DNA of 64,000 nucleotides from Ornithinibacillus sp047228935 (GCF_047228935.1 NZ_JBFEGG010000003.1:372001-436000); one strand, 5' to 3'; shown: positions 50,456 to 59,759, counted from the first letter of the stretch. Program-made: numbers and translations. The notes: generated by a model from the sequence alone, not told the origin.

Positions 50456-52679
50456 TTTTATTGTATTGATGATATGTTCACTCCTATTTTCGATTGGAAT
50501 AACCGGAATCGTTCTATTAGCCGATGATGGTTATAACTATGCTCACAAGAATTATTTTTATTCCCCTCAATTTAAATATGAAAAAATAGATGAGATTTCT
50601 AGGTATATAGGAATATTTGAAATAAATAAATTGACCTTAGATGAAGCGTTAGAAAACATTACGGTAACCGATGAAGAGGTTGAGGAGCATCGTTATCGCT
50701 ATGGAGATTTGTCACAACAGATTGCAAGTATCGAGTCACAATATGAAAATTTGATTCAACAGGCATTGGATGAAGATAATCAAAAAGTAGCTGATGCATA
50801 TATAAGCGAAAGAGATGCCAAAATCGAAGACATAACCAAAAACTTCGAAAGTTATAATCATGTCCGTGATAAAATTGTGAAAGAAAAAGAAGAGGAAATT
50901 AAAGACTATTTTAACGAATTAGAAGAACATCGGGATAATTATGAAAGCTATAAGGATAGTATTAATTATTATATTACCGATACAAACACGGGTGAAGTTT
51001 ATACGAATCTAGAGACTACTGAACAGAGTGAAGCGGTAAATCTAATATCTAACAATTCCTTGTTTTTTATCGATAACTATACATTCAATAATTGGAAATT
51101 GGTTCTTGATAACGTTGACGGAAGTGATGACGTTTATGAAATGTTAACCAACGATAATCGCTCATTCAAGGGGGTGTTTTCTGTTCCAAATAATTTGTCA
51201 GGGTCAAATCCTTTCATGATGGAATATCAAAGCTATAAAAAAGAGCAAACTCTATTTTTTAGTTTAGTTGCCTTGAGTTTGATTTCATTATTATTATCAT
51301 TGATTATCATAAAAAGGGCTAAGAAATCACGTGAGGAAGTACGGAAGTTAGATCGTTACTACAATAAACTTCCATTAGATATTAGGATAACGCTATACGG
51401 GATAACAGTTATTTCAACTATTTGCATGATACCTATAATCATCTACGGTACCCAATTGACAATGGATGATTATTTCCCCTCTATTGAATTAGTGTTATCT
51501 ATTCTGTTCTTCTCGGTTGGGTTAGTCCTGACTGGAATTCAATCCAATTTTCTATACCATACCGTTAAAAATTGGAAATCATTCCTAAGCCAATGGAAGA
51601 AGAGTTTAACTTATAAAGGGTACTTGCTAACCAAAAAATATAGTATTAAATTCATTCACTTAGGAAAAGAGGCCTTCCTAGATCAAACAACTGGTACTCA
51701 AATCGTATTAATGTTTACTGCTGTATTTGTATTAGGATTAATGTCTGTTATGGTCTTAATGCACCCAATCTTTGTACTGTTTTATATCGTAATACTTGCT
51801 GGTGTAGGAATTCCACTAGCAATGGCCATTATGAAAAAAATTGGTGATTTTAACGGGATTGTAAAAAATACAACAGAATTAGCTAATGGAAATCTTAGTC
51901 ACCAACTTAAAGTTGAAGGTGGGTCAGTATTAGCTAAGTTAGCAAATAACATCAATGTACTGAAACAAGGGGTAAAAGAATCACAAACTGAACAAGCGAA
52001 AAGTGAGCGACTGAAGACAGAATTAATAACAAATGTTAGTCATGATTTGCGCACACCTTTAACTTCTATTATTACGTACACAGAACTATTAAAAGAGCAA
52101 GGAAACGTGGATGAGGAAAGTGCTGCATATGTAGAAATAATTGATCGTAAGTCTAAACGATTAAAAGTATTGATAGATGATTTATTTGAAGTATCTAAAA
52201 TGGCTAGCGGGAATATTGAATTGAAGAAGGAGAAAGTAGAGTTAGTACAGCTATTGCAGCAGGCATTAGCGGAATATGATGATATGATTAATGACTCTAG
52301 CCTGCAGTTTCGAGTAACTCATGATGAACCACCGATCAATGCGGTTGTGGATGGTCAAAAGCTATGGCGCGTCTTTGACAACCTGATTGGTAATATTTTG
52401 AAATATTCCTTAGAAAACTCTCGTGTATATATTAATCTAACAGCTAATGAGGGCATGGCAATCATATCGTTTAAAAATGTTTCCAAGTATGAATTAAAAG
52501 ATAATACCGATGAATTATTTGAACGGTTTAAACGAGGAGATACGTCTAGACATACTGAAGGAAGCGGTCTTGGACTTGCCATTGCTCAGTCAATAGTTGA
52601 ACTCCATGATGGAATGTTAGACATAGAAACAGATGGTGATTTGTTTAAAGTAACAATTAACTTGAGGATAGAGGTATAG
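50433..52679 (+). CDS. Large membrane sensor histidine kinase
   Basis: A 748-residue kinase. A first membrane helix (about 8-28) is followed by an extracytoplasmic sensor of about 240 residues rich in charged helices (IASIESQYENLIQQALDEDN, a probable coiled coil). Four further hydrophobic helices follow (about 272-292, 325-345, 350-372, 425-470). Then come HAMP, the phosphohistidine in TNVSHDLRTPLTSIITYTEL, and the ATPase domain with GSGLGLAIAQSIVELH. The many helices and outer coiled coil are unlike a plain VanS. TTG start inside the regulator gene, after GTGGGGAA. Signal unknown. Confidence 0.92.
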   Translation: MGIKWKSSFIVLMICSLLFSIGITGIVLLADDGYNYAHKNYFYSPQFKYEKIDEISRYIGIFEINKLTLDEALENITVTDEEVEEHRYRYGDLSQQIASIESQYENLIQQALDEDNQKVADAYISERDAKIEDITKNFESYNHVRDKIVKEKEEEIKDYFNELEEHRDNYESYKDSINYYITDTNTGEVYTNLETTEQSEAVNLISNNSLFFIDNYTFNNWKLVLDNVDGSDDVYEMLTNDNRSFKGVFSVPNNLSGSNPFMMEYQSYKKEQTLFFSLVALSLISLLLSLIIIKRAKKSREEVRKLDRYYNKLPLDIRITLYGITVISTICMIPIIIYGTQLTMDDYFPSIELVLSILFFSVGLVLTGIQSNFLYHTVKNWKSFLSQWKKSLTYKGYLLTKKYSIKFIHLGKEAFLDQTTGTQIVLMFTAVFVLGLMSVMVLMHPIFVLFYIVILAGVGIPLAMAIMKKIGDFNGIVKNTTELANGNLSHQLKVEGGSVLAKLANNINVLKQGVKESQTEQAKSERLKTELITNVSHDLRTPLTSIITYTELLKEQGNVDEESAAYVEIIDRKSKRLKVLIDDLFEVSKMASGNIELKKEKVELVQLLQQALAEYDDMINDSSLQFRVTHDEPPINAVVDGQKLWRVFDNLIGNILKYSLENSRVYINLTANEGMAIISFKNVSKYELKDNTDELFERFKRGDTSRHTEGSGLGLAIAQSIVELHDGMLDIETDGDLFKVTINLRIEV

Positions 52680-52683
52680 AATT

Positions 52684-53199
52684 ATGTGTAGCATGGATAT
52701 ATCTGATCTATATACAAAACATTATAATCGGTTACTTCATATAAGCTACGCTATCGTTAAGGATATGCAATTAGCAGAAGATGTAGTTCAAGAAACCTTT
52801 ATAAAAGTATTGCTAAATATGGATACGATTCAAGAAGAGGAGAAAGTTTCAGCTTGGTTATCTGTCATAACTAATCACGCTGCAATCGATATGTTACGTA
52901 AAGTGAAAAGCAATAAAGGTATTCCTACAGAACAAGAATTACTTGTTAATATGAAAATGGAAGAAACACCAAATGTGGAAGATGAAGTAGCCTATTATTT
53001 GTTATTAAAAGAAGTAAAACAAGAAATACGAAGTTTGAATAGTTCATATCGAGATGTGATGATTTTGAAAATGAAGTACGATTTAAAAGAAAGAGAAATT
53101 GCTGACCAGCTTAATATTAAGCTATCCTCCGTCAAGACAAGAATTCATCGTGCAAGAAAGCAATTGAAGGCTCAGTATGAAAAGCGGATTAGTGCTTAA
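52684..53199 (+). CDS. ECF-type RNA polymerase sigma factor
   Basis: A 171-residue sigma factor: region 2 (about 8-75; QLAEDVVQETFIKVLLNM, VSAWLSVITNHAAIDMLRK) and region 4 (about 110-165; YRDVMILKMKYDLKEREIADQLNIKLSSVKTRIHRARKQL). It begins 4 bases after the kinase stop and must be co-transcribed with the two-component genes. No anti-sigma gene follows, only a terminator. Its control is therefore likely by transcription through the response regulator. Target promoters unknown. Confidence 0.92.
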   Translation: MCSMDISDLYTKHYNRLLHISYAIVKDMQLAEDVVQETFIKVLLNMDTIQEEEKVSAWLSVITNHAAIDMLRKVKSNKGIPTEQELLVNMKMEETPNVEDEVAYYLLLKEVKQEIRSLNSSYRDVMILKMKYDLKEREIADQLNIKLSSVKTRIHRARKQLKAQYEKRISA

Positions 53200-53205
53200 A
53201 TGTGT

Positions 53206-53238
53206 AATTGCCCCCTCTTGAAGGGGGCAATTTTTTTC
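53206..53238 (+). terminator. Terminator of the two-component/sigma operon
   Basis: AATTGCCCCCT pairs with AGGGGGCAATT around CTTGA, then T7. Confidence 0.95.
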
Positions 53239-53248
53239 TTAACTACAT

Positions 53249-53386
53249 TCACATATCCTCATTATCTTTGTCGTTATATTTACTGCTGTTTAGTGCTTGT
53301 GCGAGGTTGTTAATGAATTGGTCCTTTTCTTTATCGTCATAGCTTTTTATATTTTTTTGATCTTCTTTAGCATGTTTCTTGTTCAT
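53249..53386 (-). CDS. Small hydrophilic protein of 45 residues
   Basis: On the minus strand an ATG at 53386 after AAGGAGGAG opens 45 codons, starting MNKKHAKEDQKNIKSYDDKE and ending SSKYNDKDNEDM. The protein is highly charged, without hydrophobic segment or cysteine, and resembles in style the small acidic/basic unstructured proteins common in Bacillaceae. The excellent ribosome site supports it. Function unknown. It runs towards the sigma operon terminator. Confidence 0.6.
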   Translation of the reverse strand: MNKKHAKEDQKNIKSYDDKEKDQFINNLAQALNSSKYNDKDNEDM

Positions 53387-53499
53387 TGTATCTCCTCCTT
53401 ATCCATATTCTTACCGAGGAAATAGAAAGCTATGAAACAGAAACGTAGAAAAAGCTCTTTAAAATCAATTAATTTTATGCCATAATAATAAAAATACTT

Positions 53500-53795
53500 T
53501 TTACCAGCGATGATAAGGAAAGTAAATCAACACACATTTTCTTCCCAGAGAGCTTCGGTAGCTGAAAAGAAGCAGGAAATCGTTGATTGAAAATGGCCTT
53601 GGAGCTTCAGAGTCGACTTTTCTATTTAGAAAATAGATTCTGACGAGATTTGGCACTCGTTATAAATGTCAGAGTATAAGAGTGTATAACACTCCGTACT
53701 TAGTGAGGCTAATAATGTGAGTTATTAGTGAATTAAGGTGGTAACACGAGTTAACCCTCGTCCTTAGACTTAAGTCTTAAGGATGAGGGTTTTTT
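53500..53795 (+). promoter_or_regulatory. T-box riboswitch leader with Met specifier
   Basis: The T-box core AATTAAGGTGGTAACACGAG is at 53731-53750. It is followed by the terminator 53753-53795 (AACCCTCGTCCTTAGACT with AGTCTTAAGGATGAGGGTT, T run), with which the T-box region can form the competing antiterminator. Stem I lies upstream; in its specifier loop GAAAATGGCC offers ATG (53593-53595), the methionine codon. Uncharged tRNA-Met would switch the gene on. Confidence 0.88.
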
Positions 53796-53820
53796 ATATA
53801 TTAAAAAGGAGGATAAGAAG

Positions 53821-55467
53821 ATGAGTATTTTTATAGGTGGTGCATGGCCATATGCCAATGGTTCTTTGCACATTGGACATTTATCGAGTTTATTACCAGG
53901 AGATGTTTTAGCGCGGTACTTCCGTTTAAAAGGAGAGAAGGTACTGTACGTTTCTGGAAGTGATTGCAATGGAACTCCTATAGCAATTAAAGCGAAACAA
54001 GAAGGAGTGACACCTAAAGATATTGCTGACAAGTATCATCAAGAATTTAAAGAGAGCTTTGAAAGATTGGGATTTACGTTTGATTGCTATACCCGAACGG
54101 ATACAGCATTACATCATGAAGTAGTTCAGAACGTATTTCTTGAATTGCTGGATAATGGAAAGCTTTATAAGAAGAAAGAAGATCAATGCTATTGTGAGTC
54201 TTGTGAACAGTTCCTTCCAGACCGATTTGTAGAAGGTACTTGCCCCCACTGCAAATCACAAGCGAGAGGAGATCAATGTGACTACTGTTCACAACTATTA
54301 AATCCAATCGAACTTCTTGATAAAATTTGTAAGACTTGTGGTAATGAACCAATCGTTAAAACGACTGAGCATTTTTATTTTAAATTAAGTTCTTTACAAA
54401 AGGAGCTTGAGCATTATGTATCTGAAGCTAAAAAGGATGGAAAATGGAGAGAAAATGCAATTCACTTGTCTGAGCGCTATTTAAAAGAAGGGCTAATAGA
54501 CAGAGCAGTCTCAAGAGATCTACCAAATGGAGTACCAGTACCAGTGGAAGGTTATGAAGAAAAGAAAATTTATGTGTGGATTGAGGCTATAACTGGATAT
54601 TATTCAGCAAGTAAACAGTGGGCTTTGGATAATGCTCGAGATGAAGCGGAGTTTTGGAACGAAAATACGAAAGCCTATTATGTTCACGGTAAAGATAATG
54701 TTCCGTTCCATTCAATTATTTGGCCAGGAATACTAAAGAGTATTAACAAAAAACCACTCCCTACTCATATTGTTTCCAATGAATTCTTAACGATAGAACA
54801 GAAAAAATTATCTACAAGTAGAAATTGGGCTATTTGGGTTCCAGACATTTTAACACGATATCATCCGGATTCTATTCGCTATTTTCTAATTGCTAATGCT
54901 CCAGAAAGTAGAGATGCGGATTTTTCATGGAGAGAATTTATCTATAGTCATAATAGTGAATTACTTGGGGCTTATGGGAATTTCGTGAATCGGACATTAA
55001 AATTTGTTGAAAAGTCATTTGATGGAAAATTGCCAAACGGTGAAGTAGAGGTTCTGTTTAAAGAAAAAATCATTCAGCTTTATGAGGAAGTAGGAGCATT
55101 GATTGAGATGGCAGAGTTTAAAACTGCCATAAATAAGATATTTCAATTTGTCCGTTATGCTAATAAATATTTCGATGAACAAAAGCCATGGATAAAAATT
55201 AAAGCAAACAAGAATGAGTGTGCTAATATTCTTGCAACCTGTGTGTATATTATTGCAAATTTAGCCCAAGTTTTGAATCCATTTCTCCCTTTTTCATCAG
55301 AGAGGATTCAGAAAATGTTAAGAATTACAGAAATAAAATGGAGCTTGATTGAATATAACGACTTATCTTTAGATGAAGTTGAGCCCTTATATGAGAGAAT
55401 TGATATTATTCGGATTGAGGAAGAGACGATTAAGTTAAAGGAGAGTTCAAAACAAGGGACTGACTAA
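53821..55467 (+). CDS. metG: Methionyl-tRNA synthetase, two-zinc-knuckle type
   Basis: A 548-residue class I synthetase. Signature LHIGH is at residues 16-20. The insert (about 120-180) has four CxxC pairs (CESC, CPHC, CDYC, CKTC), so two zinc knuckles, the MetRS1 form. The KMSKS loop is written KLSTS (near 330), an altered version. The anticodon domain follows; the C-terminal tRNA-binding domain of the usual Bacillus MetS (about 650 residues) is absent. In other Gram-positives this form is a second MetRS tolerant to synthetase inhibitors. It is controlled by a Met T-box directly upstream. Whether another MetRS exists cannot be seen here. Confidence 0.92.
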   Translation: MSIFIGGAWPYANGSLHIGHLSSLLPGDVLARYFRLKGEKVLYVSGSDCNGTPIAIKAKQEGVTPKDIADKYHQEFKESFERLGFTFDCYTRTDTALHHEVVQNVFLELLDNGKLYKKKEDQCYCESCEQFLPDRFVEGTCPHCKSQARGDQCDYCSQLLNPIELLDKICKTCGNEPIVKTTEHFYFKLSSLQKELEHYVSEAKKDGKWRENAIHLSERYLKEGLIDRAVSRDLPNGVPVPVEGYEEKKIYVWIEAITGYYSASKQWALDNARDEAEFWNENTKAYYVHGKDNVPFHSIIWPGILKSINKKPLPTHIVSNEFLTIEQKKLSTSRNWAIWVPDILTRYHPDSIRYFLIANAPESRDADFSWREFIYSHNSELLGAYGNFVNRTLKFVEKSFDGKLPNGEVEVLFKEKIIQLYEEVGALIEMAEFKTAINKIFQFVRYANKYFDEQKPWIKIKANKNECANILATCVYIIANLAQVLNPFLPFSSERIQKMLRITEIKWSLIEYNDLSLDEVEPLYERIDIIRIEEETIKLKESSKQGTD

Positions 55468-55521
55468 ATGTGTTGTAATTAACTATTAGAAGAGGAAAGA
55501 CATAAGAAGGAGTATTGAAAA

Positions 55522-55968
55522 ATGAACTATCGAAAAGCGAACTGGGAAGATATTAACAAAATGGTCGAACTAAGAAAAAAACAATTAATTGATGAAGGAA
55601 TTGAACCTACTGTAGATATTGATAAGGAACTATACGATTTCTTTCAAAATAAACTAAGTGATGGATCTTTAATTCAATGGCTTGTTGAAGAGGAAGAAGA
55701 AATAATCGCAACAGGTGCAATTATAATTTATGAATTTCCACCTTCCTATACCAACAAGAGTGGCAGAAAGGCATATATTACCAACATGTATACTAGGGAA
55801 GCTTACCGTGGTCAAGGATTGGCAACTCGTCTATTAACAAAACTAGTTGATGAGGCTAAACATTTAGAAATTACTAACATGTGGCTAGGTGCTTCGAAAT
55901 TAGGAAGGCCAGTATATAAAAGGTTTGGTTTTCAGGAAACGAATGAATGGTTGGAGTTAAATTTATAA
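55522..55968 (+). CDS. GNAT-family N-acetyltransferase
   Basis: A 148-residue acetyltransferase. The acetyl-CoA loop YRGQGLATRLL is near residue 96, preceded by AYITNMYTREA and followed by PVYKRFGFQETNEW. Substrate unknown; small proteins of this type acetylate amines on antibiotics, peptides or metabolites. AAGGAG precedes the start. It lies 54 bases after metG and has no visible promoter of its own, so it may share the methionine T-box transcript. Confidence 0.88.
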   Translation: MNYRKANWEDINKMVELRKKQLIDEGIEPTVDIDKELYDFFQNKLSDGSLIQWLVEEEEEIIATGAIIIYEFPPSYTNKSGRKAYITNMYTREAYRGQGLATRLLTKLVDEAKHLEITNMWLGASKLGRPVYKRFGFQETNEWLELNL

Positions 55969-55978
55969 TAACTACTAG

Positions 55979-56206
55979 AGGGCTGGGACATAACAAAATA
56001 GTACAAATGTAAAGTCGAATAATACTCAGCACTGAAAATATATGGAGACTCCAGCGGGAGGAAAGGCATCGGTGAGACCACATTGATGCCCCTTCGAGCA
56101 GATGTCGCACTTGTACTGGAAGTAACCGAAAGTATATTTCCGGTGCGTGGTAGGCGCATTATATTCGGTTATTCGTTTAACTAACATACTTAACTCCCAG
56201 CCTTTT
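55979..56206. repeat. Interspersed repeat bounded by inverted GGCTGGGA ends
   Basis: Begins GGCTGGGACATAAC and ends TTAACTCCCAGCC, so the ends pair. Inside, GGAGACTCCAGCGGGAGGAA and GGTGAGACC match the repeat family seen at 2880-2987. No gene is supported within. Confidence 0.72.
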
Positions 56207-56215
56207 AGGAGTAAC

Positions 56216-57118
56216 TTAATTTCTAGACATAGGAAGATAGACCTTTAAAATAAACCATTGATCATCCAATTCCGCGATCATCTTCCCGTTCATCTTTTCC
56301 ACTAGTTTTTTAGACAAATAAAGTCCTAGCCCACTTGCTTCTGTATTTGTTCTACTACTATTTTCGGTATAAAAGCGTGTAAATACTTTTTCTATGGCAA
56401 GCTTGCTATGTGATTTAATATCATTTTTAACGGTAAGGATGACATAATTATTATCAATTTTGTAATGTATCATCACGCGACTTCTAGCATAGCGGAGTAT
56501 GTTTTGAACGATATTTTGGATAATACGGGCCAGCATTAATTGATCGGCTATAACTTGCCTATCCTGTAATTGATTCGAAAATTCAATTTCAATTTTCTTA
56601 TCTTCCAGTTGCTCGTAGAAGGATAAGAAAATTTCTTCCACGAAATTAGAAAGAGAAAGCGTAGAAAGCTGAATTTCCTTTTGATTTGTTTCTATCCGTG
56701 CAAGGTCATAAAACTGGTCAGTCATTTCAATTAAACGTATCACTGAGCGTTCAATAATTTTTAAGTAGTCTTTTCTTTTATTTTCATCGGTGGCCGCTTG
56801 TAATAGTTGTACATAGCCATTAATAGAAGTAAGCGGTGTACGTAAATCATGTGAAAGTCCTGCAATAGATAACTTTACATTTTCCTCCATTTGTTTAGCG
56901 TTACGATTTTTTTCTTCAAAAATATCAATCATCTTATTCAATTCATCCACTATTTCCATTAATGCCTTTTCACGGAAATCTAGAGAGAGCCGACTTCCGT
57001 AAATAGAACGACTCGGGATTTCGTGCACTTTATGCTTTAACTTATGTAGTTCTCGTTTTAAGAAAAAAATATAAAATAGAAGCGTAAGTGTTAATAAGAC
57101 AAATATCCAAAGCCACAT
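56216..57118 (-). CDS. Sensor histidine kinase of the ABC exporter operon
   Basis: A 300-residue kinase with one N-terminal membrane helix (LWIFVLLTLTLLFYIFFL, about 3-20) and no outer sensor domain. The dimerisation helix carries SIAGLSHDLRTPLTSINGYVQLL (phosphohistidine near residue 108) and the ATPase domain has EASGLGLYLSKKLVEKMNG. Kinases without a sensor domain that sit beside ABC exporters often take their signal through the transporter. The start at 57118 follows GGAG; an upstream TTG in frame overlaps the regulator gene. Confidence 0.9.
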   Translation of the reverse strand: MWLWIFVLLTLTLLFYIFFLKRELHKLKHKVHEIPSRSIYGSRLSLDFREKALMEIVDELNKMIDIFEEKNRNAKQMEENVKLSIAGLSHDLRTPLTSINGYVQLLQAATDENKRKDYLKIIERSVIRLIEMTDQFYDLARIETNQKEIQLSTLSLSNFVEEIFLSFYEQLEDKKIEIEFSNQLQDRQVIADQLMLARIIQNIVQNILRYARSRVMIHYKIDNNYVILTVKNDIKSHSKLAIEKVFTRFYTENSSRTNTEASGLGLYLSKKLVEKMNGKMIAELDDQWFILKVYLPMSRN

Positions 57119-57137
57119 AACATTTACGCTCCTTTCA

Positions 57138-57818
57138 TTAATCAAATTTAAACCCTATACCCCATACTGTTTTGATATAGTTTGTGTCTTCCAAGTTTAG
57201 TTTATTTCGTAAGTTGCTGATATGCATATTAATCGTTTTATCACTATCAAAAAAGACTTCCTTCCAAACACTTTCATAAATATTGGCACGACTGAAAACT
57301 TTGTGCGGATTATCTAGAAATAGCAAAAGAATCGCATATTCACGGCCGGTAAGATGAACAGTTTGGTCATTTATCTTAACCTCACGGGTGTCCAAATCCA
57401 CTCGAATATTCTTGTATACTAGTTCTTTTTTATCATTTATGGAAGCATTTGTTGCATGTCGTAATTGAATGTTAACTCTTGCAATTAATTCTTTCACGTC
57501 AAATGGTTTTGTAATATAATCATCAGCCCCACTAGATAAAAGCTCTATTTTCGATTCCTGGTCATTCTTTGCAGAAATTACGATTACTGGTTTATTGGAC
57601 TTTTCTCTAATATGTTGGAGAAAATGTTCACCATCCATTCCTGGCAGCATTAAGTCCAAGAGAATTAGATCTACTTGATTATGTTCAAACAAAAGTTTCC
57701 CTTCTGTACCTGAGTATGCGCTTATAGATTCAAAATCGTGTAATTCCAGAGCCTCTTTAATAAGAGAATGAATGGATATATCATCTTCAATAATTAATAT
57801 CGTTGTCAATTTAATCAA
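57138..57818 (-). CDS. OmpR-family response regulator of the ABC exporter operon
   Basis: A 226-residue regulator: receiver with IIEDD, phosphoaspartate in LILLDLMLPGMDG, lysine in ITKPFDV; winged helix with LTGREYAILLLFLDNPHKVFS and the closing VWGIGFKFD. TTG start at 57818 (or TTG 57809) next to the permease stop. Direct repeats upstream of the exporter gene are its probable sites. Confidence 0.92.
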   Translation of the reverse strand: MIKLTTILIIEDDISIHSLIKEALELHDFESISAYSGTEGKLLFEHNQVDLILLDLMLPGMDGEHFLQHIREKSNKPVIVISAKNDQESKIELLSSGADDYITKPFDVKELIARVNIQLRHATNASINDKKELVYKNIRVDLDTREVKINDQTVHLTGREYAILLLFLDNPHKVFSRANIYESVWKEVFFDSDKTINMHISNLRNKLNLEDTNYIKTVWGIGFKFD

Positions 57819-57819
57819 C

Positions 57820-58599
57820 CTACTTTATATCTGTTCGTTTAAATAGAATGATACCTATAGCTGATGATAACACGATTGTGACAATACTGACTAATACCAT
57901 TTCAGGAAATCTTGCAATATCAGCTGGATTCGCAAAATCGGAATAAAATAGAAAAGCTTCTGAAAACCAGTATGTTATAAATTTAAAATGTTCTGTTTGC
58001 ATGAAAATTGGTGCACCAAACCCAGTTCCTATCGTATATAGAAAACTCCAAACAAGGGAAATGCTACTACTTTTCGTAATAAAGCTAATCATGACATAGA
58101 TAGATACGTTTGCCATCATTAATAGATAGAGAGTAGTAAATGATTTAATAGCATAGCTAACATAATCGTTAATTTCAGCAACTTCACCGAAGCCGAAAAC
58201 TACTGAAAAACTCCCTATTCCTAGTACAGTTAATAGGATTACACCAATTAACGTAACAATAGCAGCCATTACAAATTTAGATAAATAATAATGCATACGA
58301 CTCCGCCCTAACGATAGGGCGTTTCGAATCGTCCCATTTTGAAATTCTTCACCGATAAAAAAGCTGATAAAAGCACACATTATCAGTAAAATTGTAAGTC
58401 CGTTTTTCTCCATCATCAAAATACCTGTTGCTCCATTGATCACTGTATCTTTTGCTTGTACTAATGTGGTTCCGTAATTCACAGCAATTTTACTATTGAT
58501 TGCTTGGAGAATAGGAAGTACGGCCAAAATGCCAAGAACAATCCAAAGTTTCTTACTTCGTATTAATTTTATTTTTTCAGCTGTTAATAGATTAAGCAT
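57820..58599 (-). CDS. ABC transporter permease (ABC-2 type)
   Basis: A 259-residue membrane protein with about six helices, starting LLTAEKIKLIRSKKLWIVLG, and the GEEFQNGTIRNALSLGRSR loop typical of ABC-2 exporters. With the ATPase gene overlapping it by 8 bases, it forms a lantibiotic-immunity or bacitracin-resistance style exporter (inferred from family). AGGAGG lies just upstream of the ATG, inside the ATPase gene. Confidence 0.9.
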   Translation of the reverse strand: MLNLLTAEKIKLIRSKKLWIVLGILAVLPILQAINSKIAVNYGTTLVQAKDTVINGATGILMMEKNGLTILLIMCAFISFFIGEEFQNGTIRNALSLGRSRMHYYLSKFVMAAIVTLIGVILLTVLGIGSFSVVFGFGEVAEINDYVSYAIKSFTTLYLLMMANVSIYVMISFITKSSSISLVWSFLYTIGTGFGAPIFMQTEHFKFITYWFSEAFLFYSDFANPADIARFPEMVLVSIVTIVLSSAIGIILFKRTDIK

Positions 58600-59509
58600 G
58601 ATTGTTACCTCCTGTTAGTTGTAAGAAATAGTCTTCTAGTTTTTGTCTAGTCGTCCCAATTCTAGATACAGTCACATCATTTAGAACTAATGAGCGGTTG
58701 ATGCTTGCGACATTATCCAATTGTTCATAGATGTTAATTTCTGTCTTGTTAATTACCTCGTAATCACTAACTCCAATTTCATCTAACACCGTGACAGCCT
58801 TTTCTACTTCAGTAGTTTCTAATTCTATATGCTGGCGGGTTTCTCGGGATAAATCTTCTTTGGATAGTTCATTAATTAGTTTGCCATCGTGTAATATACC
58901 ATAATGGGTAGCCACTTGAGATAGCTCATCTAATAAATGGCTAGATAGTAAAACCGTTATTCCACGCTCCCTTACTAATCGCTGAATAATCTCTCGCATT
59001 TCCACAATGCCGGATGGATCGAGACCGTTGGTTGGCTCATCTAGAATTAAAAATTCAGGGTTTGTAATTAGCGTTGAAGCAATTGCTAATCGTTGACGCA
59101 TTCCCAATGAGAAATTTTTAGCTTTCTTCTTATTTGTAGATTGAAGGTTCATTAGACGAAGTAAATCATCAATTTCCCGTTCGCTAACCCCACCATTTGC
59201 AGCCTGTACGCGAAGATTTTCCCGTGCAGTTAGTTCTGGATATAATGCTGGTGTTTCAATGGATTGCCCCATTCTTCTACGTGCATGTTGTAACCCTTTT
59301 GCGCCAGTTTCTCCAAACAGTTCGATTTCACCTTCGTTAATGTTGATTAGCCCCATAATTGTACGCATGAATGTTGATTTACCTGCACCGTTTTCTCCAA
59401 TTAAGCCATAAATCATTCCTCGTTTTATTTCGATCGATACTTTATCTAGTGCTTTATGTTCGCCGTATGTTTTAGAAATATTGGTTGCTTTAAGAATTGT
59501 TTCCGACAT
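58592..59509 (-). CDS. ABC transporter ATP-binding protein
   Basis: A 305-residue ATPase: Walker A GLIGENGAGKST near residue 36, signature FSLGMRQRLAIA, Walker B FLILDEPTNGLDP and the H-loop LLSSHLLDEL. The C-terminal extension is that of BcrA/YxlF-type exporters. It is the first gene of a four-gene unit ATPase-permease-regulator-kinase. The start at 59509 has AAAGGA upstream. Confidence 0.94.
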   Translation of the reverse strand: MSETILKATNISKTYGEHKALDKVSIEIKRGMIYGLIGENGAGKSTFMRTIMGLININEGEIELFGETGAKGLQHARRRMGQSIETPALYPELTARENLRVQAANGGVSEREIDDLLRLMNLQSTNKKKAKNFSLGMRQRLAIASTLITNPEFLILDEPTNGLDPSGIVEMREIIQRLVRERGITVLLSSHLLDELSQVATHYGILHDGKLINELSKEDLSRETRQHIELETTEVEKAVTVLDEIGVSDYEVINKTEINIYEQLDNVASINRSLVLNDVTVSRIGTTRQKLEDYFLQLTGGNNHA

Positions 59510-59540
59510 GATAATTCTTCCTTTCAAAGTTGATAAGTTT

Positions 59541-59595
59541 AGTATAAGGAGTAGGTATAAATAAATAGACTATAAAAGTATAAAAAAAGTGTAAA
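59541..59595 (-). promoter_or_regulatory. Exporter promoter with 11-bp direct repeats
   Basis: Plus-strand 59574-59584 AAAAGTATAAA and 59585-59595 AAAAGTGTAAA are tandem 11-bp repeats. On the minus strand they stand 5 bp upstream of a poor -35 (CTATTT, 59569-59564), 17 bp from TATACT (59546-59541). Confidence 0.7.
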
Positions 59596-59759
59596 GAAAT
59601 GAATGGGTGCAATGAAGGTAATTTTGCGAATCTCACGATAAATGTATTTTGCATATAGAAACAGAAGATTATTTGGCCATAAGTAATCGAGGCTTTACTA
59701 AGATGAGAAAAATAGATTAAGATGGAAATAAGTTACATGGAGCAAGGAGTAGACTAACG

